This document shows, piece after piece, positions 35,520 through 44,379 of a DNA stretch of 64,000 bases. The stretch lies in NCBI GenBank assembly GCA_947492995.1, contig CANLOU010000003.1:372001-436000 (forward strand), in the 5' to 3' direction. The notes under the pieces were generated by a model. That model was not told where the DNA came from and ran no database searches. It saw only the letters and a list, made by a program, of their open reading frames with translations. How positions within the stretch are numbered: position 1 is the first letter of the stretch; each line of letters begins with the position of its first letter. Both the position numbers and the translations under genes were made by a program. Source of the stretch: an uncultured Litoreibacter sp. GTDB taxonomy: Bacteria > Pseudomonadota > Alphaproteobacteria > Rhodobacterales > Rhodobacteraceae.

Positions 35520-37328
35520 ATGGCTGCTGAATACGAATATGAGACCCACGAATATGATGTTGTGGTTGTTGGGGCCGGCGGCGCAGGTCTGCGCGCGACT
35601 TTGGGCATGGCGGAGCAGGGGCTGCGCACGGCTTGCGTGACCAAAGTCTTCCCGACCCGCTCCCACACAGTGGCGGCGCAAGGCGGGATCGCGGCCTCGC
35701 TCTCCAATATGGGGCCCGACAATTGGCAGTGGCATATGTATGACACGGTCAAAGGCTCTGACTGGTTGGGCGACACGGATGCGATGGAGTACTTGGCGCG
35801 CGAAGCCCCCAAGGCGGTCTACGAGCTGGAGCATTACGGCGTGCCGTTCTCGCGCACGGAAGAGGGCAAGATTTACCAGCGGCCCTTTGGGGGCCACACA
35901 ACCGAGTTTGGCGAAGGCCCCCCGGTGCAGCGCACCTGTGCCGCCGCCGACCGGACGGGTCACGCGATCCTGCACACTTTGTATGGTCAGTCGCTGAAGC
36001 AAAAGGCTGAGTTCTACATCGAGTATTTCGCCATTGATCTTATCATGAGCGATGACGGGCAGTGTCAGGGCGTGCTGTGCTGGAAGCTGGATGATGGCAC
36101 GTTGCATCTGTTCTCTGCCAAGATGGTGGTGCTGGCGACGGGCGGCTATGGCCGTGCGTATTTCTCCGCCACCTCGGCGCACACCTGCACCGGCGACGGT
36201 GGCGGCATGGTGGCGCGGGCGGGCCTGCCGTTGCAGGACATGGAATTCGTGCAATTCCACCCAACCGGCATCTACGGTGCGGGCTGCCTGATTACCGAAG
36301 GCGCACGTGGCGAAGGCGGGTATCTGACCAATTCCGAAGGCGAGCGCTTCATGGAACGCTATGCGCCGACCTACAAGGATCTGGCGTCGCGCGATGTGGT
36401 GTCGCGCTGCATGACGATGGAAATTCGCGAAGGGCGTGGCGTGGGCGATCAGGGGGATCATATCCACCTGCATCTGAACCACCTGCCACCTGAGACTTTG
36501 GCGTTGCGCCTGCCGGGTATCTCGGAATCGGCGCGCATCTTTGCGGGCGTCGACCTGACGAAAGAGCCGATCCCTGTTTTGCCGACCGTGCATTACAATA
36601 TGGGCGGCATCCCGACCAATTACTGGGGCGAGGTGCTGGCACCGACCAAATCTGATCCCGACCGCGTGTCGCCCGGCCTGATGGCTGTGGGTGAGGCAGG
36701 TTGCGCGTCGGTCCATGGCGCGAACCGGCTTGGTTCGAACTCGCTGATCGACCTTGTGGTCTTTGGCCGCGCGGCGGCAATCAAGGCGGCCGAGGTCGTT
36801 GACCCGAACGCGCCGAACCCGCCGATCAACCAAATTTCGCTGCAACGCGCTTTGGACCGCTTCGACGGGCTGCGCTACGCCAAGGGCCAGATGCCGACAG
36901 CGGAACTGCGCATGGAAATGCAAACGACCATGCAAGCGGATGCTGCCGTGTTCCGCACGGACAAGACTTTGGCTGAAGGCGTCGAGAAGATGGACAACGT
37001 GGCATCCAAGATGGATGACGTGTTGGTGTCTGATCGCTCGCTGGTGTGGAATTCCGACCTGATGGAAACGCTGGAGCTGGCAAACCTGATGCCGAACGCG
37101 GTGGCAACTGTCGTCTCCGCCGAGGCCCGCAAGGAGAGCCGTGGCGCGCATGCGCATGAGGATTATCCGGACCGTGACGACAAGAATTGGCGCAAGCATT
37201 CGCTGACCTATTTCAAAGGCCACAAAGCCAAGCTGGATTACCGTGGCGTGCATTTGGAGCCGCTGACCTCGCACAATGAGGGCGGCATCGACCTGAAGAA
37301 AATCGCACCAAAAGCGCGGGTGTACTAA
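35520..37328 (+). CDS. sdhA: Succinate dehydrogenase flavoprotein subunit
   Basis: 602 residues. FAD-binding [18 protein letters not shown] is followed by [16 protein letters not shown], in which His49 is the residue that covalently binds FAD in the family. Substrate-site segments are [20 protein letters not shown] and [19 protein letters not shown], and later [20 protein letters not shown]. It oxidises succinate to fumarate and passes electrons to SdhB. sdhB normally follows directly; here four unknown genes intervene, starting three bases after the sdhA stop. Confidence 0.97.
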   Translation: MAAEYEYETHEYDVVVVGAGGAGLRATLGMAEQGLRTACVTKVFPTRSHTVAAQGGIAASLSNMGPDNWQWHMYDTVKGSDWLGDTDAMEYLAREAPKAVYELEHYGVPFSRTEEGKIYQRPFGGHTTEFGEGPPVQRTCAAADRTGHAILHTLYGQSLKQKAEFYIEYFAIDLIMSDDGQCQGVLCWKLDDGTLHLFSAKMVVLATGGYGRAYFSATSAHTCTGDGGGMVARAGLPLQDMEFVQFHPTGIYGAGCLITEGARGEGGYLTNSEGERFMERYAPTYKDLASRDVVSRCMTMEIREGRGVGDQGDHIHLHLNHLPPETLALRLPGISESARIFAGVDLTKEPIPVLPTVHYNMGGIPTNYWGEVLAPTKSDPDRVSPGLMAVGEAGCASVHGANRLGSNSLIDLVVFGRAAAIKAAEVVDPNAPNPPINQISLQRALDRFDGLRYAKGQMPTAELRMEMQTTMQADAAVFRTDKTLAEGVEKMDNVASKMDDVLVSDRSLVWNSDLMETLELANLMPNAVATVVSAEARKESRGAHAHEDYPDRDDKNWRKHSLTYFKGHKAKLDYRGVHLEPLTSHNEGGIDLKKIAPKARVY

Positions 37329-37331
37329 GCC

Positions 37332-37991
37332 GTGGCGCAAAGTCTTCATGGGATCGTCACGGCGCGGCAGCAGGCTTTGCTGGCCCGTTGGGTGCAAAAC
37401 CCGCTGGTGCAGGTGCAGGTCGAAAACCCAAGCGTTTTAGGCCTGCTTGCCAATCTTGACGTCAATGTCGAGGGCGACGTGGCGGGCCTTGGGCGTCGTT
37501 CTGAGGACAAGGTCGTGATCGTCAAAGGCTCTGGCAACCCGCATGATACAAGCCTGTGGGTGGCAGCCGGATATAAGAAATATCGCGCGGCCTACAAGGC
37601 CTTCATCAAGGAGGTCTACGGCGTCGGGGTCACCGATAGCGAAATGGCTTCTTTCGACGTGGACCACCTGCTGAACCGCGCGCGCAGCCCGCAAACGGGG
37701 ACGTTCATCCGCATCGAAGCCGTGGCCAGCAACGTCAATCAGGCCTGGGGCGCAAACTTTGAACGCGCGGCGTCTGACCCGTCCTTCTTTGCAAATCAGG
37801 CCCGCGACCGTCGGACGATGAGCTGGGTGATTGCGGCAAAATTGTCAGGACAGTTGCCGCCAGCAGGGCCTGATGATGCGGCTGGCATTCAACAGCTGGC
37901 CAGCTTTTTCCAGTCCATCGGACTGGGTCAGGAAGAAGCGGTGACAGGTGTTCAGAACATGCTGAACTTTGCCTACGGGGTGCGTGACTAG
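37332..37991 (+). CDS. Unknown soluble protein between sdhA and sdhB
   Basis: 219 residues from a GTG at 37332, three bases after the sdhA stop; no good ribosome binding site, so coupling to sdhA translation is likely. The middle contains FDVDHLLNRARSPQTGTFIR then EAVASNVNQAWGANFERA, a D-x-D-H ... N ... N pattern loosely like the metal site of some HNH-type nucleases, but not enough to assign one. The C-terminus is helical. No signal peptide. The position of unknown genes between sdhA and sdhB seems shared by relatives, judging from my memory of Rhodobacter locus numbering. Confidence 0.6.
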   Translation: MAQSLHGIVTARQQALLARWVQNPLVQVQVENPSVLGLLANLDVNVEGDVAGLGRRSEDKVVIVKGSGNPHDTSLWVAAGYKKYRAAYKAFIKEVYGVGVTDSEMASFDVDHLLNRARSPQTGTFIRIEAVASNVNQAWGANFERAASDPSFFANQARDRRTMSWVIAAKLSGQLPPAGPDDAAGIQQLASFFQSIGLGQEEAVTGVQNMLNFAYGVRD

Positions 37992-37992
37992 G

Positions 37993-38301
37993 ATGGTCAG
38001 ACCTGCGTCCTCATTTTGTGCCGTGCTGCTGGGGCTGTCGGCGTGTGCGCCGACGCCCATGACGCTGGAACGCGCTGACCGGCTGTGCCGTCAGGATGTT
38101 GGGTTGGCGGATGGTGTGCAGGGCAGCGTGGGCGTTGGCATCGGAACCGGCGGGGCGAAAGCCAAGGGCGGCATCACCGTCACCAACCGTGTGCTGAACC
38201 CGCAGTCAGAGGCGGATTATCTGCGTGACTGCATAGCGCGTCGCATGGCAGGGGAGCCTGCACCGGTGACTTACGGAATTTCAGTTGGAGGTCGGACATG
38301 A
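37993..38301 (+). CDS. Small lipoprotein, unknown function
   Basis: 102 residues from the ATG at 37993, beginning two bases after the previous stop. The opening MVRPASSFCAVLLGLSACAP ends in a lipobox (LSAC), so Cys18 is probably lipidated. The mature part has two further cysteines (RLCRQDV and LRDCIARRM) and a glycine-rich stretch GVGIGTGGAKAKGGITV of the sort seen in outer-membrane-associated glycine-zipper proteins. The stop overlaps the next start. Confidence 0.65.
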   Translation: MVRPASSFCAVLLGLSACAPTPMTLERADRLCRQDVGLADGVQGSVGVGIGTGGAKAKGGITVTNRVLNPQSEADYLRDCIARRMAGEPAPVTYGISVGGRT

Positions 38302-38624
38302 GACTGCTTTGCGTGCTTTCGGCCTTGATGGTGTTGTCGTCTTGCGGCGATGACGGTTTGGCCGACCAGCTTGCCCGCGATCAGGCCCGCAAGGCCGTGA
38401 ACCCGGTATTGGCTGAACGCTTTCCGGGCGTGCCGCTGGAACCTGCAACAAACTGCGTGATAAACGAGGCCTCGGCCTCCGAGATATTCCAATTGGCGAA
38501 GGCCGGCACGACGACGGTTTCGCAGACCGATGTTGAGCTGGTCGTGCAAATCGCCACGCGACCTGAAACGATTGAATGCTTGTTGAAGGACGGGATTGCA
38601 CCGTTCTTGGTTAGGGGGCTGTGA
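38298..38624 (+). CDS. Small lipoprotein, unknown function (paralog 1)
   Basis: 108 residues, starting four bases inside the previous gene (ATGA). Signal and lipobox: MRLLCVLSALMVLSSCGDD, with lipidation expected at Cys16. The mature region contains TNCVINEASASEIFQLA, TTTVSQTDVELV and RPETIECLLKD. The same order of features (NCV.N, EI, T..S, RP.T..CL) recurs in the next protein, so the two are tandem paralogs with a conserved cysteine pair. Function unknown. Confidence 0.65.
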   Translation: MRLLCVLSALMVLSSCGDDGLADQLARDQARKAVNPVLAERFPGVPLEPATNCVINEASASEIFQLAKAGTTTVSQTDVELVVQIATRPETIECLLKDGIAPFLVRGL

Positions 38625-38944
38625 TGATCCGATTGATTGCAATGACTGCGCTGTGCGGGGCCTTGTCAGGATGCGTGGCCGCGCCTGCCTTGGTGATCTA
38701 CGAAGGGGCCAAGACCGAAAGCCGCGCCCATACCGCGCGGGTCATGGCCAAGTTGCGCACTGATCTCGACGCCAACGCCGCCGGTGATTGTGTGTTCAAC
38801 AACATGGAACGCCGCGAAATTTTGAAGATGGGCACCAGCGATGTCACCGGCATCAGCCAAGCGCATCTGGACACTGTACGAGCCGTGATAGCGCGCCCTG
38901 CGACCGCCGCATGCCTTGCGAATTTACCTGCGACAGCAGCTTAG
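38624..38944 (+). CDS. Small lipoprotein, unknown function (paralog 2)
   Basis: 106 residues from the ATG at 38624, overlapping the previous stop as TGATG, with AGGGGG upstream. The N-terminus [20 protein letters not shown] has a lipobox (LSGC). The mature part repeats the pattern of paralog 1: [42 protein letters not shown]. Ten bases separate its stop from sdhB. Confidence 0.65.
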   Translation: MIRLIAMTALCGALSGCVAAPALVIYEGAKTESRAHTARVMAKLRTDLDANAAGDCVFNNMERREILKMGTSDVTGISQAHLDTVRAVIARPATAACLANLPATAA

Positions 38945-38954
38945 GAGATACCTG

Positions 38955-39734
38955 ATGGTCCAACTGACCCTTCCAAAGAATTCCCGCATCATGGGCGGTA
39001 AGACTTGGCCAAAACCTGAAGGTGCCAAGAACGTGCGCAAGTTTCAGATCTACCGCTGGAACCCTGATGACGGAAAGAACCCCGCGGTCGACACCTATTT
39101 CGTCGACATGGACAAATGCGGGCCGATGGTTCTGGATGCGCTCATCAAGATCAAAAACGAGATTGACCCGACCCTGACCTTCCGCCGGTCTTGCCGCGAA
39201 GGGATTTGCGGGTCATGCGCGATGAACATCGACGGGATCAACACGCTGGCCTGCATTTACGGCATGGACGAGATCAAGGGTGATGTGAAGATTTACCCGC
39301 TGCCGCATATGCCAGTGGTGAAGGACTTGATCCCCGACCTGACACATTTCTACGCGCAGCACGCGTCCATTATGCCGTGGTTGGAGACGACGACGAACCG
39401 CCCTCAGAAAGAGTGGCGTCAGTCTATCGAAGATCGCAAAAAGCTGGACGGATTGTATGAATGCGTGATGTGCGCGTCGTGCTCAACGTCTTGCCCAAGC
39501 TACTGGTGGAACGGTGACAAATACCTTGGGCCAGCGGCTTTGCTGCATGCCTATCGGTGGATCATCGACTCGCGCGACGAGGCGACGGGCGAGCGGCTGG
39601 ACCAGCTTGAAGACCCGTTCAAGCTGTACCGCTGCCACACGATCATGAACTGCACCAAGACCTGCCCCAAAGGGCTGAACCCGGCCAAGGCCATCGGTGA
39701 GATCAAGAAGATGATGGTCGAGCGGACGATCTAG
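38955..39734 (+). CDS. sdhB: Succinate dehydrogenase iron-sulfur subunit
   Basis: 259 residues from the ATG at 38955, preceded by AGGAGA; the frame is open upstream within the lipoprotein gene. The [2Fe-2S] ligands are in [19 protein letters not shown] followed by AC; the [4Fe-4S] and [3Fe-4S] sites in [16 protein letters not shown] and [17 protein letters not shown]. It carries electrons from SdhA flavin to the quinone site. The DUF1989 gene follows after eight bases. Confidence 0.97.
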   Translation: MVQLTLPKNSRIMGGKTWPKPEGAKNVRKFQIYRWNPDDGKNPAVDTYFVDMDKCGPMVLDALIKIKNEIDPTLTFRRSCREGICGSCAMNIDGINTLACIYGMDEIKGDVKIYPLPHMPVVKDLIPDLTHFYAQHASIMPWLETTTNRPQKEWRQSIEDRKKLDGLYECVMCASCSTSCPSYWWNGDKYLGPAALLHAYRWIIDSRDEATGERLDQLEDPFKLYRCHTIMNCTKTCPKGLNPAKAIGEIKKMMVERTI

Positions 39735-39742
39735 GACGCGAC

Positions 39743-40588
39743 GTGGTGCAAGTGCCTGAAAATGCGGAAGATTTGAAGGCTATTGCCCCGGTCATCTGCT
39801 ACCCCGTCGAAACGCTGCCAGCACCTGACATGGCGCTATACGCGGCGGCTCGGGAAGGGTTAACAAAGCGTGAAGAAATTCGGGTGGAGGCGCGGGATGC
39901 GACCTGTTTTCGGGTGCCGGCGGGCTGCTTTTTCAGAATTAAGTCCATCGAAGGGCCGCAGGTTGGCGATTTGAACCTGTGGAACGCGATGGATTTCAAC
40001 GAGCGGTTCTATTCTGGCAAGACCCGCGCCTTGCATGGCACGCATATCACCACGGGCGAGCGTATGTGGTCTTCCTTTCCGGCTTTGCGCCCGATGGCGA
40101 CGGTCACCCATGATACGTTGGGCTGGTACGGTATCGACGCTTATGGCGGGTCCGTGCATGACGTGATCGGGACGCGGTGTGATCCGTATACGCATAATCT
40201 TTTAAAATCTGGTCAATACAATCATTGCTGCCATTCCAATCTGTCGCGTGCCTTCGCGGCGGAGCTTGGCATTTCTGTCCACGAAGCAGAGGCGCAGGTA
40301 CATGACGTGTTGAACGTGTTCATGTGTACCGGCTTTACGCGGGATACGGGGCAATACTTTATGAAAGCCAGCCCGGTCAGGCCCGGCGACTACATTGAAT
40401 TCTTTGCAGAAATTGACCTGTTGGGTGCTCTAAGTGCGTGCCCGGGGGGCGATTGTTCGGCAGAACATTCCAGCGATGTGGCGGTTTGCCATCCGTTGCT
40501 GATCGAAATTTTCGAGCCCGCTGACGGGGCGCTGAAAGGCTGGCAGCCGCCTAAGCTGAACGGCTATAATCGGTCGCATGGTGTTTGA
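39743..40588 (+). CDS. DUF1989 (urea carboxylase-associated-like) protein
   Basis: 281 residues from a GTG at 39743. Family marks are AGCFFRIKSIEGPQVGDLNL, ERFYSGKTRALHGTHITTGE and a cysteine-rich region CCHSNLSRAF ... CMCTGFTRDT-like with several Cys/His that could bind metal. Relatives are encoded near urea carboxylase, and in others near amino-acid catabolic genes; neither is present here. Eight bases behind sdhB it is probably the last gene of the sdh message, ending at the hairpin at 40597. Confidence 0.8.
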   Translation: MVQVPENAEDLKAIAPVICYPVETLPAPDMALYAAAREGLTKREEIRVEARDATCFRVPAGCFFRIKSIEGPQVGDLNLWNAMDFNERFYSGKTRALHGTHITTGERMWSSFPALRPMATVTHDTLGWYGIDAYGGSVHDVIGTRCDPYTHNLLKSGQYNHCCHSNLSRAFAAELGISVHEAEAQVHDVLNVFMCTGFTRDTGQYFMKASPVRPGDYIEFFAEIDLLGALSACPGGDCSAEHSSDVAVCHPLLIEIFEPADGALKGWQPPKLNGYNRSHGV

Positions 40589-40596
40589 GGTGCGGT

Positions 40597-40615
40597 GATT
40601 TTTCGTAGAAAAATC
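40597..40615. terminator. Bidirectional terminator, GATTTTTCGTAGAAAAATC
   Basis: An 8-bp stem of GATTTTTC / GAAAAATC with a three-base loop gives a T-run on either strand. It lies between the convergent DUF1989 gene and deoD. An almost identical 19-mer recurs at 48298-48316. Confidence 0.8.
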
Positions 40616-40617
40616 AA

Positions 40618-41322
40618 TTAGTTGAAAGCGGCCTCCAGGGCGATTTCGACCATGTCGCCAAAGCTTTTTTCGCGGTCCTCGGCGGGGAGCGCCTCGCCGG
40701 TTTGCAGATGGTCTGAGACGGTGAGGACTGCGAGGGCGCGGCGGTTGTACCGGGCGGCGAGGTTGTAAAGCTCGGCCGCTTCCATCTCGACTGCCAAGAT
40801 GCCGTGGCGGGTCATTTCCTTATTAAGATCAGGGCGTTCGTCGTAGAACACATCTGCGGAGTAGATGCCGCCGACATGGGGGGTGATGCCTTTGCCTTCG
40901 GCGGCGTGGAAGGCTTTGTGCAGCAGGCCGAAATCGGCGGTGGGGGCGAAGTTGAGTTCTTTGAAAATTCCGATGGAAGGTGTTGATATCGTTGAGGAAG
41001 TTGAGGCGAGTATGACGTCGCGGATGCCGACCTGAGGCTGCATGCCGCCGCAAGACCCGATGCGGATCAGGGTCTTTGCGTCATAGTCCTTGATAAGCTC
41101 GTTGACGTAAATCGACAACGAGGGCATGCCCATGCCGGAGCCTTGGATGGTGACGCGGTTGCCGTTCCATGTGCCGGTGAAACCAAGCATCCCCCTGACT
41201 TCATTGACTAATTTGACGTCCTTCAGAAACGTCTCTGCCGCCCATTTGGCGCGGTAGGGGTCTCCGGGAAGGAGGACTGTGTCTGCAATCTCGCCGGGCT
41301 TTGCGCCGATATGGATGGTCAT
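40618..41322 (-). CDS. deoD: Purine-nucleoside phosphorylase (DeoD type)
   Basis: 234 residues from the ATG at 41322, preceded by GAGGAG; the open frame continues 14 codons without support. The DeoD signature is clear: [59 protein letters not shown] and [10 protein letters not shown]. It splits purine nucleosides with phosphate to base plus ribose 1-phosphate. Its presence fits the nucleoside-type ABC transporter at 56457-61542, though the two are 15 kb apart. Upstream lies the 11-bp-phased TGTATTT array. Confidence 0.95.
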   Translation of the reverse strand: MTIHIGAKPGEIADTVLLPGDPYRAKWAAETFLKDVKLVNEVRGMLGFTGTWNGNRVTIQGSGMGMPSLSIYVNELIKDYDAKTLIRIGSCGGMQPQVGIRDVILASTSSTISTPSIGIFKELNFAPTADFGLLHKAFHAAEGKGITPHVGGIYSADVFYDERPDLNKEMTRHGILAVEMEAAELYNLAARYNRRALAVLTVSDHLQTGEALPAEDREKSFGDMVEIALEAAFN

Positions 41323-41390
41323 GGCAGGCTCCTCTATACTTTGGTTAACGCGACTATAGAGCAAGCCGTTTCAACGAGAAAACGGGCATG

Positions 41391-41419
41391 TGTAAATCAT
41401 GTGTATTTTATATGTATTT
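41391..41419. promoter_or_regulatory. 11-bp-phased TGTATTT array upstream of deoD
   Basis: TGTAAAT at 41391, TGTATTT at 41402 and at 41413 repeat at exactly 11 bp, followed by CATACATACG. The arrangement matches the array upstream of lpd (13619-13647). It lies about 70 bases before the deoD start and 45 bases after the desaturase stop. Confidence 0.5.
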
Positions 41420-41462
41420 CATACATACGCGATGCGCGCACAGTGACGCTTGGGTCAGGTGG

Positions 41463-42494
41463 TTAACGTGCGGCGACCAGTTGGTCGGCTTGGCGGAAGG
41501 TCAGCAACCGGCGCTCCCCTTCGTCCCACAGGTGTAGGCGCGCCGATTTGAAGCTTTCCCAAATGGTCAGGCGCTGCGCTTGCGCCAGCTCCCCATGGTC
41601 GCGCAGAACTTCGGTCAGGCGGTAGAACGGGATGCGGCTGTAAAGGTGGTGGACGTGGTGGACACCGATATTGGCGGTGACCCATTGCAGCACCGAGGGC
41701 ATGACATAATGCGAGGAGCCGTGCAGGGCCGCGTCATGGACCTGCCAGTCGGCGGCACCGTCCCAATGGGTTTCCTCAAATTGGTGCTGCACATAGAACA
41801 GCCACACACCGATGGTGGCCGCGACCAGCGTGGTCGGCACGAAGATCAGCAGCAGCGGGGCCAGACCGCCGAAATAGAACATGATGCCGAGGATCGCGAC
41901 GATGGCCGCGTTGGTGCCCATGGCCGACAGCCAGTATTTGAACCCCGCCCGCATCAACCCGTAGGGCAGGCGGTTTTGCATGAAGAACAGATAGCCCGGG
42001 GCCAGCACGAACAGCACGATCGGGTTGCGATACAGCCGGTAGCCGAATTTGCCGAACCAACTGCGTTGCGCGTATTCATCGACCGTCAGCGTGAAGATGT
42101 CGCCCATCTCGCGGCGGTCCAGATTGCCGGAGGTGGAGTGGTGATGCGAATGCACCTTGCGCCACACATCATAGGGCGTCAGCGTCAAGACCCCCAAGAC
42201 GCGGCCGACCCAATCGCCGATTTTGGTGTTCTTGAAAAAGGCCGAATGCCCGCAATCATGTTGAATGGCGAAAATGCGGACCAGAAAGAACCCATTGATG
42301 ACGGCCAAGGGCAGCGTCAGCAACCAGCTGACCGACAAGGCCCACCAGCTTAGCGCCCACAGGGCCACAAACGGGATCAGGGTCACAGCCAGCTCAAAGA
42401 TCGAACGGGCATAGCTGGGGTCACGATATTTGGCGAGGATCTGGACCCAATTGCGAGCGGCCTCTGCCGAAGTGGGTAGGGTGGGCGAGGTCAT
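41463..42494 (-). CDS. Membrane fatty acid desaturase (copy 1)
   Basis: 343 residues. The three histidine boxes of membrane di-iron desaturases are present: HDCGHSAFF (about residue 79), HSHHHSTSGN (about 115) and HHVHHLY (about 276), with four to six membrane helices between. It introduces a double bond into an acyl chain; omega-type relatives have the same boxes, but regiospecificity cannot be read. A second desaturase gene of the same layout lies 132 bases upstream on the same strand. Confidence 0.88.
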   Translation of the reverse strand: MTSPTLPTSAEAARNWVQILAKYRDPSYARSIFELAVTLIPFVALWALSWWALSVSWLLTLPLAVINGFFLVRIFAIQHDCGHSAFFKNTKIGDWVGRVLGVLTLTPYDVWRKVHSHHHSTSGNLDRREMGDIFTLTVDEYAQRSWFGKFGYRLYRNPIVLFVLAPGYLFFMQNRLPYGLMRAGFKYWLSAMGTNAAIVAILGIMFYFGGLAPLLLIFVPTTLVAATIGVWLFYVQHQFEETHWDGAADWQVHDAALHGSSHYVMPSVLQWVTANIGVHHVHHLYSRIPFYRLTEVLRDHGELAQAQRLTIWESFKSARLHLWDEGERRLLTFRQADQLVAAR

Positions 42495-42557
42495 AGACGG
42501 TCCGATATATTTGAGGGTTAGACATGGATAGTGCAGGCGCGCGCCGACGCATAGCGA

Positions 42558-42582
42558 AATATCAACACGTTGAGGTGATATT
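42558..42582. promoter_or_regulatory. Inverted repeat before desaturase copy 1
   Basis: AATATCA, 11 bases, TGATATT. It is about 65 bases upstream of the desaturase start in an A/T-rich stretch. A simple dyad of this size suits a repressor operator; the factor is unknown. Confidence 0.4.
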
Positions 42583-42626
42583 CTTAAGCCCCACGATATT
42601 TTGTGGCCGATTTAGCTAAAATGGGA

Positions 42627-43667
42627 CTATTCGGCTGGGCTGAGCACGGCCTGCCCCGCCCGCATGGCGCGCTCGTCGGCGAAGGAGATCATGCGGCGTT
42701 GGTCCTCGTCCCAGAGCTGCATCCAGATGCATTTCAGCGAGCTGCGAAAGGTCAGCGTGTGGGCGTCTTGCATGTCGGGCTCGTTCTCCAGCACCTCGGG
42801 GAGGCGGTAGAACGGGATACGGGCATAGAGGTGGTGAATGTGGTGGATGCCTATGTTGGCGGTGAACCAGGCCAGCCACGCGGGCAGGATGTAGTGCGAC
42901 GAGCCATGGAAGGCGTGGTGATGCACCTGCCACTGATCGTGGCGGTCCCATGAAGTGTCCTCAAACTGGTGCTGGACATAGAAGGTCCAGACGCCCGCCA
43001 GCGCGCCCAGCAGCGTGGACGGCAGGAAGATCAGCAGGATCGGCGCCCACCCGGCGGCGAGATACATTGCGCCCAGGAAGCAGGCCAGCACCGCGTTCAG
43101 CGACATGGCAGAGACCCAGTAGCGGCGCTCCCCCCAGAGGCCCACGGGCAGCCGGTACTGGATGAAGAACAGGAAGAAGGGGGCCAGCACGAACAGGAAA
43201 AACGGGTTGCGGTAGACGCGGTAGCCAAAGCGGCCGAGGGGCGTGCGGGCGCGGTATTCCTTTAGCGTCAGGGTCCGCACATCGCCCATTTCGCGGTGGT
43301 CCAGATCGCCATGGGTAGCGTGATGCACCGCGTGCATCTTGCGCCACACCGCGTAGGGCGTGATGGTCAGCAGGCTGACCGCCCGCCCGCAGATGTCATT
43401 GGCGCGCTTGGTTTTGAACAGCGACCCGTGGCCGCAATCGTGCTGGATGCAGAACACCCGCATCAGGAAGAACCCGATCAGGATCGCGGAGGCAAAGCTG
43501 AGCAGATAGCTGACCGACATGGCCCACCACGCAAAGACCCACAGGGCTACGACAGGGACCAGCGTGTTGACCAGCACCCACGCCGTGCGCTTGGGGTCGG
43601 GGTGGCGGTACTTTTGAAGCGCCTGCACCCAGGCTTGGGTTTGCGCGGTGTTCTGGGGTGAGGTCAT
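42627..43667 (-). CDS. Membrane fatty acid desaturase (copy 2)
   Basis: 346 residues from the ATG at 43667, which gives MTSPQNTAQTQAWVQALQKY, parallel to copy 1's MTSPTLPTSAEAARNWVQIL; the open frame extends far upstream but as an artefact across the promoter region. Histidine boxes are HDCGHGSLF, HAVHHATHGD and HHIHHLY. Copies 1 and 2 agree in box spacing and overall length and are evidently tandem duplicates diverged in sequence. A shared or separate substrate cannot be told. Confidence 0.88.
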   Translation of the reverse strand: MTSPQNTAQTQAWVQALQKYRHPDPKRTAWVLVNTLVPVVALWVFAWWAMSVSYLLSFASAILIGFFLMRVFCIQHDCGHGSLFKTKRANDICGRAVSLLTITPYAVWRKMHAVHHATHGDLDHREMGDVRTLTLKEYRARTPLGRFGYRVYRNPFFLFVLAPFFLFFIQYRLPVGLWGERRYWVSAMSLNAVLACFLGAMYLAAGWAPILLIFLPSTLLGALAGVWTFYVQHQFEDTSWDRHDQWQVHHHAFHGSSHYILPAWLAWFTANIGIHHIHHLYARIPFYRLPEVLENEPDMQDAHTLTFRSSLKCIWMQLWDEDQRRMISFADERAMRAGQAVLSPAE

Positions 43668-43848
43668 GAGGGTGCGTCTTTGGCCAATAGGATTTGCAGA
43701 TGAATGAGCTACGTCGCGCCCAAATACAATCGCTGCGCTGGGGCAATAATCGCCTGTCGCCGCCGGTTTGGCAACGGGATTTGTGGTTGGCTTGCGCGGC
43801 GATTGGCCCCATCCTTGCAGCCAAAACGGGCGGATGGAGGGCGGCAGG

Positions 43849-44355
43849 GTGTTGAAATGGGTGTTGTTTCTGGTGGCGGTGGGCTTGGCCCTGACCGTGG
43901 GCGCCCTGGCCACCTTGAAGACCATCGCCGTGAACCGCGAGTCCGTGCTGCAACCGGCCCCACCCAACTGCATAAGCGCGCTTGATGACGGGTATGAGGC
44001 CTTTGCCAGCGAGATTTCTTTGGTCGAAGACAGCTGGGGGCAGCCGATCCCCGAGGACCTGCATCGCATCGGCGGGCTGGACTGGTGGGGCTGGGCGCGG
44101 GTCTGCCGCGAGGACGGCGTGTGGCGGGGCGCCTATTGGGACCAGCTGCTGCGCTACGAGGGACGGTTCGAGTTCGTGACCGCGGACGGCGCGCCCGCCG
44201 GGTTTGACCCCGTTGGCAGCTATTACCTGAGCCATTACGACCGAGAGCGGGGGCTGCTGCTGTACCGCATTGAGCCGGAGGAGCCCCCGGTGTCCTATTA
44301 CTTCATGCGGCTGGCAGAGCCGGACCTGTTGGAGCGGTGGCAGCCAGACGGGTAA
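43849..44355 (+). CDS. Membrane-anchored protein, unknown function
   Basis: 168 residues from a GTG at 43849 with GGAGG eight bases upstream; an ATG at 43834 in the same frame is an alternative. Residues 1-23 (VLKWVLFLVAVGLALTVGAL) are a signal anchor or uncleaved signal. The remainder is soluble, rich in W and acidic residues (GGLDWWGWARVCREDGVW), with two cysteines. No family recognised. It is transcribed away from the desaturases and converges on ecm. Confidence 0.6.
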   Translation: MLKWVLFLVAVGLALTVGALATLKTIAVNRESVLQPAPPNCISALDDGYEAFASEISLVEDSWGQPIPEDLHRIGGLDWWGWARVCREDGVWRGAYWDQLLRYEGRFEFVTADGAPAGFDPVGSYYLSHYDRERGLLLYRIEPEEPPVSYYFMRLAEPDLLERWQPDG

Positions 44356-44379
44356 GCCGCGGAGAAGGGTGACGCGGGC

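Noticed and set aside
34893-37397. 834-codon open frame on the minus strand opposite sdhA
   Set aside because: Mirror frame of sdhD/sdhA; composition is His/Arg/Gln-rich with no recognisable domain, as expected opposite a high-GC gene.
42558-42582. FNR-type site before desaturase copy 1
   Set aside because: The order is ATCAA-N4-TTGA, the inverse of the TTGAT-N4-ATCAA consensus, so it is listed only as an inverted repeat.
43668-44069. 134-codon N-terminal extension of desaturase copy 2
   Set aside because: It reads through the divergent promoter region opposite the 43849 gene and has no desaturase-like sequence; the ATG at 43667 matches copy 1.
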